62,000 nucleotides of DNA, taken from Adiantum capillus-veneris (taxonomy: Eukaryota; Streptophyta; Polypodiopsida; Polypodiales; Pteridaceae). The stretch lies in the NCBI GenBank assembly GCA_014529385.2, contig CM043944.1:70208895-70270894 (forward strand), in the 5' to 3' direction. The translations under genes were made by a program, and so were the position numbers. The notes under the pieces are model-generated. The model saw only the letters and a list, made by a program, of their open reading frames with translations, searched no databases and was not told the origin of the DNA. Of this stretch, positions 33,695 to 45,169 are shown piece by piece (positions within the stretch are counted from its first letter, which is position 1; each line of letters begins with the position of its first letter).

Positions 33695-34500
33695 ATGGCT
33701 TCATCATCGAAGGACTCTTTATTCAACATTGAGAAGTTAGATGGCACTAAATTCCCAGTTTGAAAGGAACAAATTTACAATGTCTTATACAGAAGAAGCA
33801 GATCCAGTCGATAAAGATGAAGGTGATAATGCCTGAGGATATTGATGAGTATGATTGGTAGGAGTTGGATGAGCTTGCTAGGTCCACCATCGTGCTGACT
33901 TTGTCAAAGAATGTGTACTTCAATGTGAACATGGAAAAGACTAGCTATGGGCTGTGGAAGAAGTTATGTGACCTGTATGAGAAGCAAAGTGGAGCATCAC
34001 AGGTTTATTGGCTAAAAAGTTTAGTTGATTTGAAGATGGATGAGGGCATACCCATGTGCAACCATCTCAATGAGTTCCTTACAATTTTCAGTCATCTTTT
34101 TGCACAAAGAGTGAATTTCGACTATTCAATCAAAGCAATGTTCTTGCTAGTTACGTTGCCAAAAAGTTGGGATACTTTTTGCACAGCCATAAGTAACTCA
34201 ACACCTCCTGATGGTTTAACATGTGCTGATGTTGAGGGCAATTTTCTTATCGAAGAGGCTAGCAGGAATAATCTTAATGCTTCTTGTGGTACTAGCAATG
34301 CTCTCATTGTTCGTGGTCAATCACAAGAAAAGGGCAAGCAGAATCAGAGAGGAAAATCTCGTAGAGAATCTCGTGGGGCTGAAAAGACATTGAGTGCTAT
34401 CATTGTCACAAAAAGGGTCATACGAAGAAAGACTGTCAAAAGTGGAAACAAGAGAAAGGTAAAGACAAGAAGAAGGAAGAAGGCAAGACTAAGGCAAGTA
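33695..34500 (+). pseudogene. Copia E gag with CCHC knuckle
   Basis: ATG 33695 opens MASSSKDSLFNIEKLDGTKF, the typical Copia gag start. A Trp codon soon after is TGA, and a frameshift follows. The main open stretch is 33865-34506, with LWKKLCDLYEKQSG and LLVTLPKSWDTFCTAISNST. A second frameshift moves the nucleocapsid knuckle CYHCHKKGHTKKDC (34395-34436) out of this frame into a lysine-rich stretch. Confidence 0.88.
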
Positions 34501-34599
34501 GTATAAAGATTGAAGAGATCAACAATGTTTTTGTTGAAGATTCTGATGGAGACATTTATCTCACATCTGCCATGGATTCAACATTTTTGGTTGCCATTG

Positions 34600-35970
34600 A
34601 TGAATATGCTTTATAGGATTGGGTTCTTGACTTAGGTGCATTGTTTCATGTGACTCCTCACAACGACTGGTTGAGTACATATGATGCAGCCCGTAAAGGT
34701 CGTGTTCATCTTGGCAATGATTTTGCTTGCAACATAGTTGGTGTCGCGATGTGCAGCTAAAATTTCAGAATGGTTCTTCATTCATGTTCAAGAATGTGAG
34801 ACATGTGCCAAAGCTTACTAAAATCTTGATTAGTACAGGACAACTGGATGATGCAGGATATTACTGCATATTTGGTGATAGTTTGTGGAAGATCACCAAA
34901 GGTTCTTTAGTGGTAGCACATGGTTCAAAGTGTAGAACTTTGTACATGCTACATGTATTCAATGTTAAAAACCATGTAGTTTGTGTAACCGAGCAATCAA
35001 GTGTTTCTTTGTGGCATCATTGGTTAAGACATATGTCTCAAAAGGGAATGAAAATCCTGTCTCATTTTGGTTATGTTCCTGCCTTCAATTTCTCAGAATT
35101 TTCAATTTGTGAGCATTGCCTTTATGTAAACAAACACAATCACCACACAAAAGGGGAAGCACTCGAAAAAGTGAGCCATTAGAGTTACTGCATAGTGATA
35201 TGTGTGGACCTATGCCTAACATATCCATGGGAGGTTCATTGTACTTTGTTACATTCATTGATGACTTCTCAAGGAAAGTGTGGGTATATCCTCTCAGGAA
35301 GAAGGATGAAGTTCTTTCAAAATTTTAGAATTTTGTGGCATTAGTGGTGAATCAATCTAGCAAGAAAGTCAAGTGCTTAAGGTCAGACAATGGTGGTCAG
35401 TATTTCACTAAAGCCTTTCAAAGGCATCAAAAGAGAGTTGACTGCTCCATATAACCCTCCACAAAATGATGTTGCTGAGAGGATGAACCATACCATACAA
35501 GAGAATTTATGTAGCATGTTGTCTAATGCAGAGTTACCTTATGGATTTTGGGCAGAAGCGTTATCAACTGCCATCCGTCTTATTAAAAGATCTCCTAAGA
35601 AGGCTTTAGATGAGAAGGTACCTGAAGAGCTTTGATATGGGAAACCACCTTCTTACAAGCATTAATTTAGAGTCTTTGGTTGTGAAGCGTATTTCCATGT
35701 TCCAAAGGATTTTTGAAGCAAGTTGGCTCCTAAGTTAAAGAAATGCATATTTCTTGGCTATGGCAATCCTAGCAAGATGGGATTTTGGTTATATGATCTT
35801 GAAGCTAAAAAGATAGTTTACAACAATGACGTATACTTCAATGAAGAAAAGATAAATAAGAAGCCTGTGCATCAGTGGAGGCCAAGAGAATTATCTTCCA
35901 AGAAGATGGAGTTGTCCAAAATAGGGCTGAAATGCCTAATGTCAGACAACAAGGACAGAATCCTCTTGTA
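34600..35970 (+). pseudogene. Copia E protease and integrase
   Basis: The protease region reads WVLDLGALFHVTPH near 34620, with Ser of DSG replaced by Leu. The pre-integrase zinc region is at 34727-35182 (LWHHWLRHMSQKG...CEHC). The integrase triad is visible as Asp in LLHSDMCGP, Asp in LRSDNGGQY and Glu in NDVAERMNHT, in the stretches 35116-35328 and 35390-35635. The integrase end (FLGYGNPSKMGFWLYD) is at 35723-35971. Stops include TAG (35326), TGA (35633) and others. Confidence 0.88.
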
Positions 35971-36059
35971 GTACAAGATGTTGGTGAGGGACATCCGGCT
36001 CAAGCAGTTATTACAAGGTTTACAAGAGTTTCAAGGCCTCCTGATAGATTTACTCCCTA

Positions 36060-37020
36060 ACTGGACTACATTATGTTGACAAATTGCGGAGAGCCTTCTT
36101 GGGATAAGGAAGCCATGTCAATGGATGACAAGGCAAAGTGGGAGAAAGATATCCAATAAAAAATGGACTTGTTGCATAAGAATCAAACTTGGAAGTTGGT
36201 TCGGTTGCCTAAAGGTAAAAATGCATTACCATCCAAATGGGTGTATAAGCAAAAAATTATACCTTCATGATAATAAACCCAAGTACAAGGCACGACTTGT
36301 TGCTAAAGGATTTAAGCAGCAGCAGGGTATTGACTTTGATGAGATCTTTTCTTCGGTTGTCAAGATAACTACTCTATGGTGTGTACTATTATTGGTTGCT
36401 AAAGAGGACATGGAACTTGACCAGATGGATGTCAAGACGACGTTCTTGCATGGTGATCTTCAAGATGAAGTTTATATGCAGCAGCCAAAGGTTTTGTTGA
36501 GAAGGGCAATAAAAACTTGGTGTGTCAATTAGAAAAAACTCTTTATGGTCTAAAACAATCATCAAGGAAGTGGTATCGTAAATTCTACTCGTTCATGCTC
36601 TCTCAAGGCTACAAACATATCTATATGGACCATTGCCTCTACACTAAGTGAGCTAAAGATGGTAGTTTGCTGATTTTGGTCCTTTATGTGGATGGCAAGT
36701 TAATTGCCGAGAAATGCAGGGATGAGATTTCAGCCTTGAAATCAGAGTTACATGCAAACTTTGAAATGAAAGACATGGGAGAAGCAAGCCATATCCTAGA
36801 CATGCAAATTAGGCGAGAAGATGCAAGAAATTGGTCTATTTGTCTCAATCTGAGTACATTGCTAAAGTGCTCAAGCGTTTCAATATGGAGAAGGGGAAGG
36901 CATTGAATACTACTCCATTGCCTCCATATGTGAAACTTTCTAAAATGACTGTCCTAAGTTTGAAGAGGAAAAGGCTGAAATGGCACAAGTGCCTTATTCA
37001 TCTACAGTTGGGAGTTTGAT
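36060..37020 (+). pseudogene. Copia E reverse transcriptase with YVDG box
   Basis: RT starts are seen in KYKARLVAKGFKQQQGIDFD and LDQMDVKTTFLHGDLQDEVY (36125-36532). The catalytic box is YVDG at 36685-36696 instead of YVDD, which should abolish polymerase activity. FEMKDMGEASHILDMQI follows. Several stops and shifts lie between 36530 and 36670. Confidence 0.88.
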
Positions 37021-37636
37021 GTATGCTATGATTGCTACATGTCATGATATTTCTTTTGCAGTGGGAGTTGTTAGCAGATATATGTCAAATCCAGGCAAGA
37101 AACATTTGGAGGCAGTGAAATGGGTTTGAATGCTACAAAAGACATGTGCATTTGATTTGGAAGAAAGGAAGCATATGTAATGGGTTACACGGATGCAGAT
37201 TATGCAAGAGACTTGGATAAGAGAAGGTCCACTTCAGGCTATGTTTTTGAATTCACTGGAGGTGCAGTTTCATGGAGATCTCATTTGCAAGATTGTGTTA
37301 CCTTGTCTTCTATAGAGGCTGAATATGTTGCAGCTTTAGAAGCTTGCAAGGAAGCTATATGGCTTGGTCGACTGATGGGAGACTTGGGAATCAATTGAGA
37401 TGCCCATGTTACATTGTGATAGCCAAAGTGCTATAAAATTGACAAAGAATCCAGTATTTCATGCCAAGACAAAGCATGTGGATGTAAAGTATCACTTCAT
37501 TTGTGAGGTGCTTGAGGACAAGCGATTGCAGCTTGTCAAGATTCACACCATTGAGAATCCTGCTGATCTTCTAACAAAGGGCTTACCTTCAGAGCGGTTT
37601 GCACATTGTCGCGCACTCATGATGATTGGATAGATA
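37021..37636 (+). pseudogene. Copia E RNase H
   Basis: YTDADYARDLDKRRSTSGYV (37180-37398) and LHCDSQSAIKLTKNPVFHAK (37400-37633) are the RNase H core. The frame ends with IENPADLLTKGLPSERF, the standard Copia C-terminus. A shift separates the two stretches at 37398. Confidence 0.9.
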
Positions 37637-37717
37637 ATCATGGTCATTGTCTACCTGTATTGTATGTATATATACATTGTCACCCCAGCTTAAAGGCACA
37701 TTGTCCTTTAAGTGGAA

Positions 37718-37855
37718 TGTTATTGGGGTGGTAAAGCCCAATGTGCCACGCCTGAGTGTTGGGCGGCAGGAGACTAACCGGGCACTAACTCTGACCATCA
37801 TTCTACATAAGACAATAAGGACTCATAACCCTAATACTATTGTGTTTGGAATCTG
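37718..37855 (+). repeat. 3' LTR of Copia E, truncated
   Basis: TGTTATTGGGGTGG begins after TTTAAGTGGAA (polypurine tract). Similarity to the 5' LTR stops near GTGTTTGGA, leaving about 138 of 223 bp. Confidence 0.85.
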
Positions 37856-38129
37856 TAAGATTCTCCCCTAAACCCTAGAGCCATTCGGAACTTTTTCAGC
37901 CTAGATAATAATTTAGAAAAAGCAAGACCGACAAAGAAGTCATGCGGACAACGAGACTTTACTCCAGAATAAAAGACAAGGATATCCCGGATAAGAAATT
38001 ACGTCATCCCTATATTTTTCCAAAAAGATTAAGATTATTTTATACTTCTTCGTCAAAAGCCGTGTGGGAACTGATCTAGATCGAGAACTGGTAGAAAAAG
38101 GGACTAACTTGATTGGAAGATAAAGTTAA

Positions 38130-38372
38130 GAGATAGAAATTGAGAAGAAATTGGGGTCCAATAAGAATTGAGAAGAGAATTGGGGTCCAATAGGAATTAA
38201 GAAGAGAATTGGGGTCCAATAGGAATTGAGAAGAAATTGGGGTCCAATAAGAATTGAGAAGAGAATTGAGGTCCAATAGGAATTGAGAAGAAATTGGGGT
38301 CTAATAAGAATTGAGAAGAGAATTGGGGTACAATAGGAATTGAGAAGAGAATTGGGGTCCAATAGGAATTTA
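38130..38372. repeat. Minisatellite, 28-29 bp x 8
   Basis: GGGGTCCAATAGGAATTGAG recurs at 38153, 38182, 38211, 38239, 38268, 38296, 38325 and 38354, with single-base variants. Because the unit is not a multiple of three, a minus-strand ORF (38126-38416) cycles through a peptide repeat; I treat it as a by-product. The 37856-38129 stretch before it has no recognisable gene. Confidence 0.95.
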
Positions 38373-38498
38373 GAATAATTCAAACTGAAATAAAATTCTT
38401 TGATTGAAGAATTCAATTTAGAGTAAAATTCTTGAATGAGTCAAAAGTTTCAACTTTCCACTCATTCTCTCTTTAGCTTGCATTGAAGGTGAGGCCAA

Positions 38499-38512
38499 CC
38501 CCCCCCCCCCCC
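38499..38512. repeat. Poly-C run (14)
   Basis: Homopolymer just upstream of a TATA-like sequence. Confidence 0.95.
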
Positions 38513-38543
38513 AGTATATACACTGTATTCGACCCACCATTTC

Positions 38544-38553
38544 CTATATAAGC
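38544..38553 (+). promoter_or_regulatory. TATA-like box followed by C-rich start region
   Basis: CTATATAAGC is followed by ACCCCCTCTCC. It is the best plus-strand core promoter outside a known LTR here. No ORF follows, so it may be an LTR promoter of an unrecognised element. Confidence 0.35.
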
Positions 38554-38884
38554 ACCCCCTCTCCTTTGTAATTTTACACACATTGCTAAGCTACTTGCAT
38601 ACTTGCGATGCTCAGGATTATGCTTAAGTAAATCAAGGTTTCCATTAAACCTTGCTCTTGCTCTCTCACTCTCTTGAAGGCCAAACCCTTGAGGGTTTTG
38701 TGAAGAAGCTCCTCTCTCCTTCCTCTTCATCCTAAATCTCTTTCCTTCTTCCTAGAGCCTCACATCTCTTCAAGAAGGACTTCAACCCCACTTCCCTCTT
38801 GTTTAGAGGAGGTAATCTTCACTTCTAGCAGGATTAATTAACCTAAAACATGTGTTTTAAAACTAGGAAGGTTTATGTGCATCA
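38554..38884. other. 330 bp without recognisable genes
   Basis: It contains CT-rich, intron- or leader-like sequence downstream of the TATA-like box. The minus ORF 38473-38730 has no domain. Confidence 0.35.
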
Positions 38885-39490
38885 TTTTAGGTTTAAGTTT
38901 TAATGGTAACATTGGAATTAGGGTCAAGTATTAATGGTAGTTATGCATCATTAAGTTAAGCTTTCAAAGGCATATTTGCACTCTTAAGCTAAGCTTTAAT
39001 AGTAACTTTGCACTTAGGTGTACGCTTTAGTGACTACCTTGTATTTTAGGTTTAAGCTTTAATGGTAACCTCACAATTAGGGTTAAGTGCTAAGAGTATC
39101 TATACATCATTAAGTTAAGCTTCAAAGGTAGATTTGCATCCTTAAGCTAAACTTTAATGGTAATGTTGCACTTAGGTGTAAGCTTTAGTGACTACCTTGT
39201 ATTTTAGGTTTAAGCTTTAATGGTAACCTTGGAATTATGGTTAAGCATTAATGGTAGTTATACATCATTAAGTTAAGCTTTCAAAGTTAGATTTTCACTC
39301 TTAAGCTAAGCTCTAATGGTAACTTTGCACTTAGGTGTAAGCTTTAGTAACTACCTTGTATTTTAGGTTTAAGCTTTAATGGTAACCTCATAATTAGGGT
39401 TAAGTGCTAAGAGTATCTATGCATCATTAAGTTAAGCTTCAAAGGTAGATTTGCATCCTTAAGCTAAGCTTTGATGGTAACTTTGCACTT
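38885..39490. repeat. 158-bp higher-order satellite, about 4 units
   Basis: GTTTAAG(C/T)TTTAATGGTAAC recurs at 38891, 39050, 39208 and 39367, so the period is 158-159 bp. Each unit is itself built of about four diverged 37-41 bp monomers of the form AAGCTT(T)AATGGTAAC...TTAGG. HindIII-like AAGCTT motifs recur through the array. Confidence 0.85.
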
Positions 39491-39514
39491 AGAAAAACTT
39501 TGAAAGACAAGCTT

Positions 39515-39645
39515 GCAATTTAGGGTTTAGCTTCCAGGGTGACCTTGTGTGATTAGGGTTTAGCTTCCATGGTGACCTTGTGTGTGATTAGGGTTAAGCT
39601 TCCATGGTGACCTTGTGTGATTAGGGTTAAGCTTCCATGGAAACC
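39515..39645. repeat. Short tandem array, about 33-37 bp x 4
   Basis: TTAGGGTTTAGCTTCCATGG-like units with CCTTGTGTGATTAGGG alternate. This is the homogenised monomer of the adjacent 158-bp satellite. Confidence 0.85.
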
Positions 39646-39689
39646 TTGACTCATTAAAGAAAGAAAGGTTTAGTCTCATTATGGTAATC

Positions 39690-40867
39690 AAACTTAGGGT
39701 TTGCATGTCTCTTTACGGTGTGAGCGGGATGGAAACACACACAACGCCTCTATAATGACCCGACACACACTTTTGGGATGATACACACACACACACACAT
39801 TATGGGACACCACTCGGCTTACACAACCAGCCTGGCCGAGACAGGAAACACACAGACGGAGTGAGAAGAGAGAGATTTCCCACTTGCCCACTTAACACTC
39901 ACGCATACACACTCACACACACACTCTTAATTCAGCTCAAAGGAGGCAAATTGCTATTGTTTAGACTCAATGAAGCTCAGCCCAACACCAATGGGACAAA
40001 TAGTTTACACAGTATTGAGGAAATACACCAGATACAACCACAAAGTTAAGCGGAGGCTTCACTCACCGGAGAAGATTACACAAAAAAAATAGCAAAGAAT
40101 TTGTGAGGAATTTGGCAAAATGGACAGCGCAATTGCGTCCGGAACGCCCAAAAACCCCAGTCTGCAATGTCAAAGTGCTCAAATCCGACCTCGGATGAGT
40201 AGTTTAGGGCCAAAAAATGCTCCGAAAACAGCAAAAACACACTTGCGGCTGTTCCTCCTCTCTTCTCCATGTTTTTTCTGGTCTTCTCTCTTGTTTTTCA
40301 GTTCCCACACTTAGCTTTATTAGTTGGGCACCCTTGGCCTTTTAGATGACCTCAAACGGACCCCGAACAGGCCAAAAACTGACCTCGCAGTGCATAGTTG
40401 TCACCCTGCTGCATCCATGCGCACACCTGGCACTCATTTCTTTTTAATAATGCGTCTCTCAACCACGTGAAGTGGTCCCAAAAAGTGGTCCTAACGATGA
40501 CCTTTCTGCATAACTCTCACAAGAAAACACCACTTTGTGTCCGTATTCATCCACGTGCAAATATTCACCTTGTTCGACCTCCTGACGCCACTCGATGCCA
40601 TCTGACGCACCTGCTTACCTCATGTCGTCGGCCCGCGGATAGCTTCCTCGAGAAGTTTTACGCGCTACCAACTCCTCCTTATTGTAGAAAAAACACAGTG
40701 GTACTGGTAATAGTGAAAATCGATGCACTATGTACACCCTGTCCTACTTGTACACATGTGGGCCCCACGTAACCACCTGGCTTTGAAAAATGGGCAATTA
40801 TTTATTTGATGCACCATGCATGTATATGTACATATGCGCAATCCCTTGCTCCAAAAAACTCCTGACA
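39690..40867 (-). other. Unassigned 1.2 kb, possibly the 3' LTR of the adjacent Gypsy fragment
   Basis: It lies immediately downstream (minus strand) of the Gypsy integrase end. A purine-rich CTAGGGGATGGGCAAAT segment is followed by TGTCAGGAG at 40859-40867, which could be polypurine tract and LTR start. No second copy is present, so this is tentative. The ORFs at 39861-40049 and 40398-40772 have no recognisable domain. A (CA)n run is at 39784-39799. Confidence 0.3.
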
Positions 40868-40895
40868 TAATTTGCCCATCCCCTAGCCTGCTAGA

Positions 40896-41228
40896 TCATT
40901 CATGATCAGCAGTAGCAAAGAGAGATATGAGACTCGCCGCATCACAGGTCTCCTCATCCCTCACCAACACTGCTTTATCCACAGACAGCTCATCTTGCTC
41001 CACCATCATCAATCTAGCATGATACAATTTAAGACGCAATCCATTTACCCTTGACTTATGTAGAACACCATCCAGGTTAGCCAGCTGATATGTGCCATTT
41101 GGAAAACACTCCACTACCTTGAAAGGGCCTTCCCACTTAATTTGAAACTTCTTTTGGAAGGTTTTGTCCAGCTTACTGTTGTAGCGCAAAACCAAGTCAT
41201 GCTTCTTAAGTTTTGTCTGACATTGCCT
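40896..41228 (-). pseudogene. Gypsy integrase C-terminal fragment
   Basis: The minus-strand frame reads TKLKKHDLVLRYNSKLDKTF, then FQIKWEGPFKVVECFPNGTYQLANLDG and SRVNGLRLKLYH. This is the C-terminal integrase region of Ty3/Gypsy elements with the GPF/GTY/L pattern and the closing VNG...LK.Y. About 100 residues remain open with an acidic tail. Catalytic integrase, RT and gag are absent here. Confidence 0.85.
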
Positions 41229-41443
41229 TCAAGCCGGCAACAAAAACGCAAAGTTTTGACAGTTTTTCAGTTTTGAGATGCTGTTACAGCAAAGCCTTCC
41301 ATTACACAGAAAAATTCTGTCTTTACATCAATGCGTAGAGGGCTTCGTGCTCTTCGATTGAGGCTATAGATCACCTAAATTGGAGTTCGGATGAGCAAGT
41401 TATGGTCAAAAGAGTGAACTGCTGGCTACTAGGTCAAAAAACG

Positions 41444-41446
<3 letters not shown>

Positions 41447-41493
<47 letters not shown>
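41447..41493. repeat. (GA)n microsatellite
   Basis: About 23 uninterrupted units. Confidence 0.98.
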
Positions 41494-41495
<2 letters not shown>

Positions 41496-41574
41496 AAAAA
41501 AACCCCTATTCACTTTTGAACTCCATATGTCTCTCTAATTTTGCAACAGGTCACATTAGGCAGAATCTACGAAG

Positions 41575-41578
<4 letters not shown>

Positions 41579-41636
<58 letters not shown>
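41579..41636. repeat. (GA)n microsatellite
   Basis: About 29 units, 85 bp from the previous array. Confidence 0.98.
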
Positions 41637-41639
<3 letters not shown>

Positions 41640-41640
<1 letters not shown>

Positions 41641-42984
41641 TGGTGATAGTGTGGTGTTAAGCCAATAACATAGAGACACAACAATATTTTTTTATGTCAA
41701 GATTTTTTTCCTCCATGTGCGATTGGGAAGCAATTAGCAAGTGCTTGCACCTATCTGTTGCCAAAGGCAGACGCGGACTAAAGTAGAGGAAGCGGTGTGG
41801 GAGGGCGTTGTGTTGTAGAGTGGGGTAGCAACCCATTTGTATGTCACTCTATAGAGGAAGGCAAGCAAAATGTCCTTCAAATTTTTTAAAATCCTAGAAA
41901 TACCCCTAAAATTTCAAAAATTCCCAAAATACACTTATATCTATTTTGGTTTGGTTATTCAAGATTTCCTAATCTTTATTCATTTTCGACAATCGAGATC
42001 TGTTTTTGGGTGCTTAGCATGTAATTAGTCACAAATTGCCTCACAATTATGTCTAAAAATAATGAAACAATTCATCTCCAAGGCCTGCATAGCCAACTCA
42101 AATTCCGGTTTTAGCATCTTGTATGATATACAATCAGTCTTCTTATGGAAAGCAACATAATTTTTTAATTTTGAACAAATTTACTATCACAACCAATGGT
42201 ATTTGGGAAAATTTGGGAGATAAGGACTTTGACAGGTGGTGAGTCCTGACAGGTGGCTTTATTTCGGAGGAAAAAAACCTTCGTCGTGTGTAGAAGGGGT
42301 GTCTATATGTTGTTTTACCCTCGTTTTGCATAGTGAAGGAAAAGGCGGCAACATAGGCTACAGAGATAGCGAAGAGAGGGAGATGTCGATGTCTAGTGCA
42401 TGAGTGCGAGGTTTGCAAGGTGCAGATGAGATTCTCTCTCTCCCATGGTTCTGTGCATGATCTCTGTCTCTATCTCTCCCTCTCTACCATCCTAGGTGCA
42501 AGCGCAATTTTGCCATGTGCATCTCTCTCTCTTCCCGACCTGCACAAGGCCAGACGGGACTAGGATGCAAAGGGGGAGTACGATGATGCTGTGTATCTCT
42601 TTCTTTGCTGCATGTTTGCATGCCCAAGGAGGGCACATTGGCCCAGTATGTCTCTCTAAAAAAAAGTTTCAAAAAATTTACTTTTGAACTCACTATAATT
42701 TAAAGACAAAGTTTCAAAAAAAAAAAAAGCCTCCTAAAGGATCTGCGATTTTAGACTTTGTCTTTTTGTCTTAGTTCAAATGTGAATAGGTTTTTTTCTT
42801 TTTGAACTCTTAGGTTACGATTCATGTTATTCTACTACTCCTACCTTCGCGTCCAATGTCTTTGTGTCTCGCGATGCGGGCACAATCTCGCGATGCAGGC
42901 ACAATCCATATAACGATCTTGTTCCCTCTCTTTCTTTCTCTATGCTTGATCAATGACTTGTTGAAGATCCTTGCTACACAATGG

Positions 42985-42986
<2 letters not shown>
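41640..42986. other. 1.3 kb without recognisable genes
   Basis: Short ORFs only. It contains a poly-A run at 42716-42728. Confidence 0.5.

Positions 42987-43041
<55 letters not shown>
42987..43041. repeat. (CT)n microsatellite
   Basis: About 27 units. Confidence 0.98.
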
Positions 43042-43043
<2 letters not shown>

Positions 43044-43925
43044 GTGCTCGACTTGCAACTTGCTGCTAGACAGGACCCTCGTAATTTGAGCAAAGTTGAG
43101 GAAAAAAAATAATCCCCCTCTTTGCGTGCTATTCCACACACCTGGCATCTCCTCCCCTCTACGTGTCTCTTCCCCGCTTTTTCACTTCAAAGCCATTGAC
43201 GGCATCCTCCAAGATTCCCTTTAATACTAATGGTTTGAAAAGTGGCACTACCTACTTGGCTTTACTCCAATTCTATTAACCGAAATCTGCAAAGATTCCT
43301 CCCAGTCTTAGCTTTACCTCCATTCTTGTTAAGCATTAGCAAGCCCCGTCCTCGGCCTGCACTCCACGTCTCTTTCTTCCCCTCCCTACAACCCTCACCA
43401 TAGAACGCTCTCATCTCCCTCTCCCACCTACCACATTGACCTCGCAGGGCTTGTTGCTAGCAGTTGATTGATGTAAAGGGTTCGCTCTCATGGCACAGGA
43501 TAGCAGCTGAAAATTGCACAAGTCATGAGCGTCCAAGCGATGCAAATTGTGTAAGAGCGTCTTTCTTGCAAACATCACCAGGGTAGGAGCGAGGGCAACC
43601 ATTTCAGGCACAAAAAGATTGCCACTTTGTCAAAAGCCGGACATAATTCTAAAGCTTGCGCAAAAGAAAAAGTTGGCCATTGACCCTCGCAATGCTACCG
43701 TGCCTTGCTTCTGCCCTAGATGCCAACACCTCGCATCTGCCTTCAAAATCTACAGTCACCTCTTGTCTTGTGTTTCAGACGTGTCCCTCAGGGCCACCTC
43801 AACCCACCCCTCCCTTTTCATTTCACTTCCTAATCTTACGACTGAATCTTGTTAGATACCGCTCAAATAAATTGAACCAAATTGTTAAGACATACTCTCT
43901 TTATACTAAAGGCAAAAGTGAATAG
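43042..43925. other. 880 bp without recognisable genes
   Basis: The overlapping ORFs at 43547-43925 show no domain and the stretch has no transposon motif I recognise. Confidence 0.45.
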
Positions 43926-43929
43926 TAAA

Positions 43930-44011
43930 TCTTTTCAATGTGTTTTTAAAAAAATGTCCCTCAAAGGTAAACGTCTGCGCACACCCTTCGAGGATTATTT
44001 TTTAAAACTAC

Positions 44012-44046
<35 letters not shown>

Positions 44047-44249
44047 ATGGAATAGAAAAATATATAATTTTTTGACCGGTGTCAACAATAAGGGCAAACT
44101 TGGATTATTCCCGGATTTTAGGTCAAAATTTGAAGCTTTTACAGGTAATGAAACTCTTCAATGTGTTTTTTTTTATAATGTCCCACAAAGGATAAACATC
44201 GGCGCACACACTTTAAGGAAGATTATAAAAAAAACTACAAAAGAGGACT

Positions 44250-44305
<56 letters not shown>

Positions 44306-44400
44306 AAAAATACATTTTTCCTAACCGGTGAAAATAAAAGCAAACTTGGATTACTCTCTATTTTTAGGTCAAAATTTGAATATTTTGCCGATAATGACAC
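43930..44400. repeat. Tandem duplication, about 223 bp x 2, each unit with a (GA)n array
   Basis: Units start at TTCAATGTG (43934 and 44157). They share GGCAAACTTGGATTA, TTTTAGGTCAAAATTTGAA and an internal (GA)n at 44016-44045 and 44252-44294. Confidence 0.85.
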
Positions 44401-44594
44401 TAAAACTTGTGGAAATTTCTCGCCTTTTTTAAAGGCAAGCTCAAAATCTAGCCGATATTCTACAATTTCAGCTAGTTATAATACACTGGACCGTGGGTTT
44501 TTTCTAACCTTGAGAGAGAGTCTCACCTCTTCCTTTTAAATTTCTATACACATTGAAGAGTTTCAAAAAGAAAGTCCAACAAGCACATGTGTAG

Positions 44595-44597
<3 letters not shown>

Positions 44598-44629
<32 letters not shown>
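44598..44629. repeat. (GA)n microsatellite
   Basis: About 16 units; a shorter GA array lies at 44871-44889. Confidence 0.98.
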
Positions 44630-44632
<3 letters not shown>

Positions 44633-45169
44633 TGAGTGGAGCCCTGTCTTCTTCGCTATGGTCAAAGAGAGAAGAGAACGCAATTGTAACAAGAGAGAAA
44701 GAGCGAGGAGATGCGAGAGGAGAGACAAAGAGCCTGTGAAATGTCTATGCTCTACAGATCTCGAAGTCAAAGCCTCACGATTCATGTCTCTTGAATGATG
44801 ACGTGAAGTCAAGAATCAACACATATAGATTATTGCTCTACTAGGATTTGAAGGTGGTTCTGCATCTTCTAGAGAGAGAGAGAGAGAGAATATAGAAGAA
44901 ACTATAGACATGGTCTCTAGGTGGCATGTCCCTCTCTGCTTCATCCTTGATATTTAGGATGGCACTCAAACCGCACTACATAGGACAACATGGATCCATG
45001 CCATATAAATATTCGCTCGGATTTTGGTTCGTTTAGAAAATATCGCTCGATGTACGGTAAGACTCGTGAGGAAGGAGATGAGAATGATGGAGACACTTAC
45101 TTGGTGGAATCCAATAGTAAGGAAAGTTTCACTTACTCATTATTCTTTAAATAAGGAAGATTAGAGTTA

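Larger units (their letters stand above)
32422..37855 (+). mobile_element. Copia E: old full-length element with truncated 3' LTR
   Basis: It holds a 5' LTR, PBS, 1-kb leader, gag, protease, integrase, RT, RNase H and a partial 3' LTR in normal Copia order. Comparable LTR parts differ at roughly one position in ten by eye, so it is older than Copia F. Stops of all three kinds are scattered through pol, and the RT box is changed. It belongs with Copia D by gag and protease similarity. No clear target duplication is seen because the 3' end is lost. Confidence 0.92.

Noticed and set aside
38076-38416. Two overlapping minus-strand ORFs with a repeated peptide
   Set aside because: They follow the 28-29 bp minisatellite in all frames; no other coding evidence.
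39515-39645. TTAGGGTTTAG motifs as interstitial telomere repeats
   Set aside because: They occur once per 33-37 bp monomer and never as consecutive TTTAGGG units, so they belong to the satellite monomer.
40398-40772. Plus-strand ORF of 124 aa
   Set aside because: No recognisable domain and no supporting context; probably chance.
43547-43925. Two overlapping plus-strand ORFs of about 100 aa
   Set aside because: Different frames of the same stretch, no domain, no homologous copy in the window.
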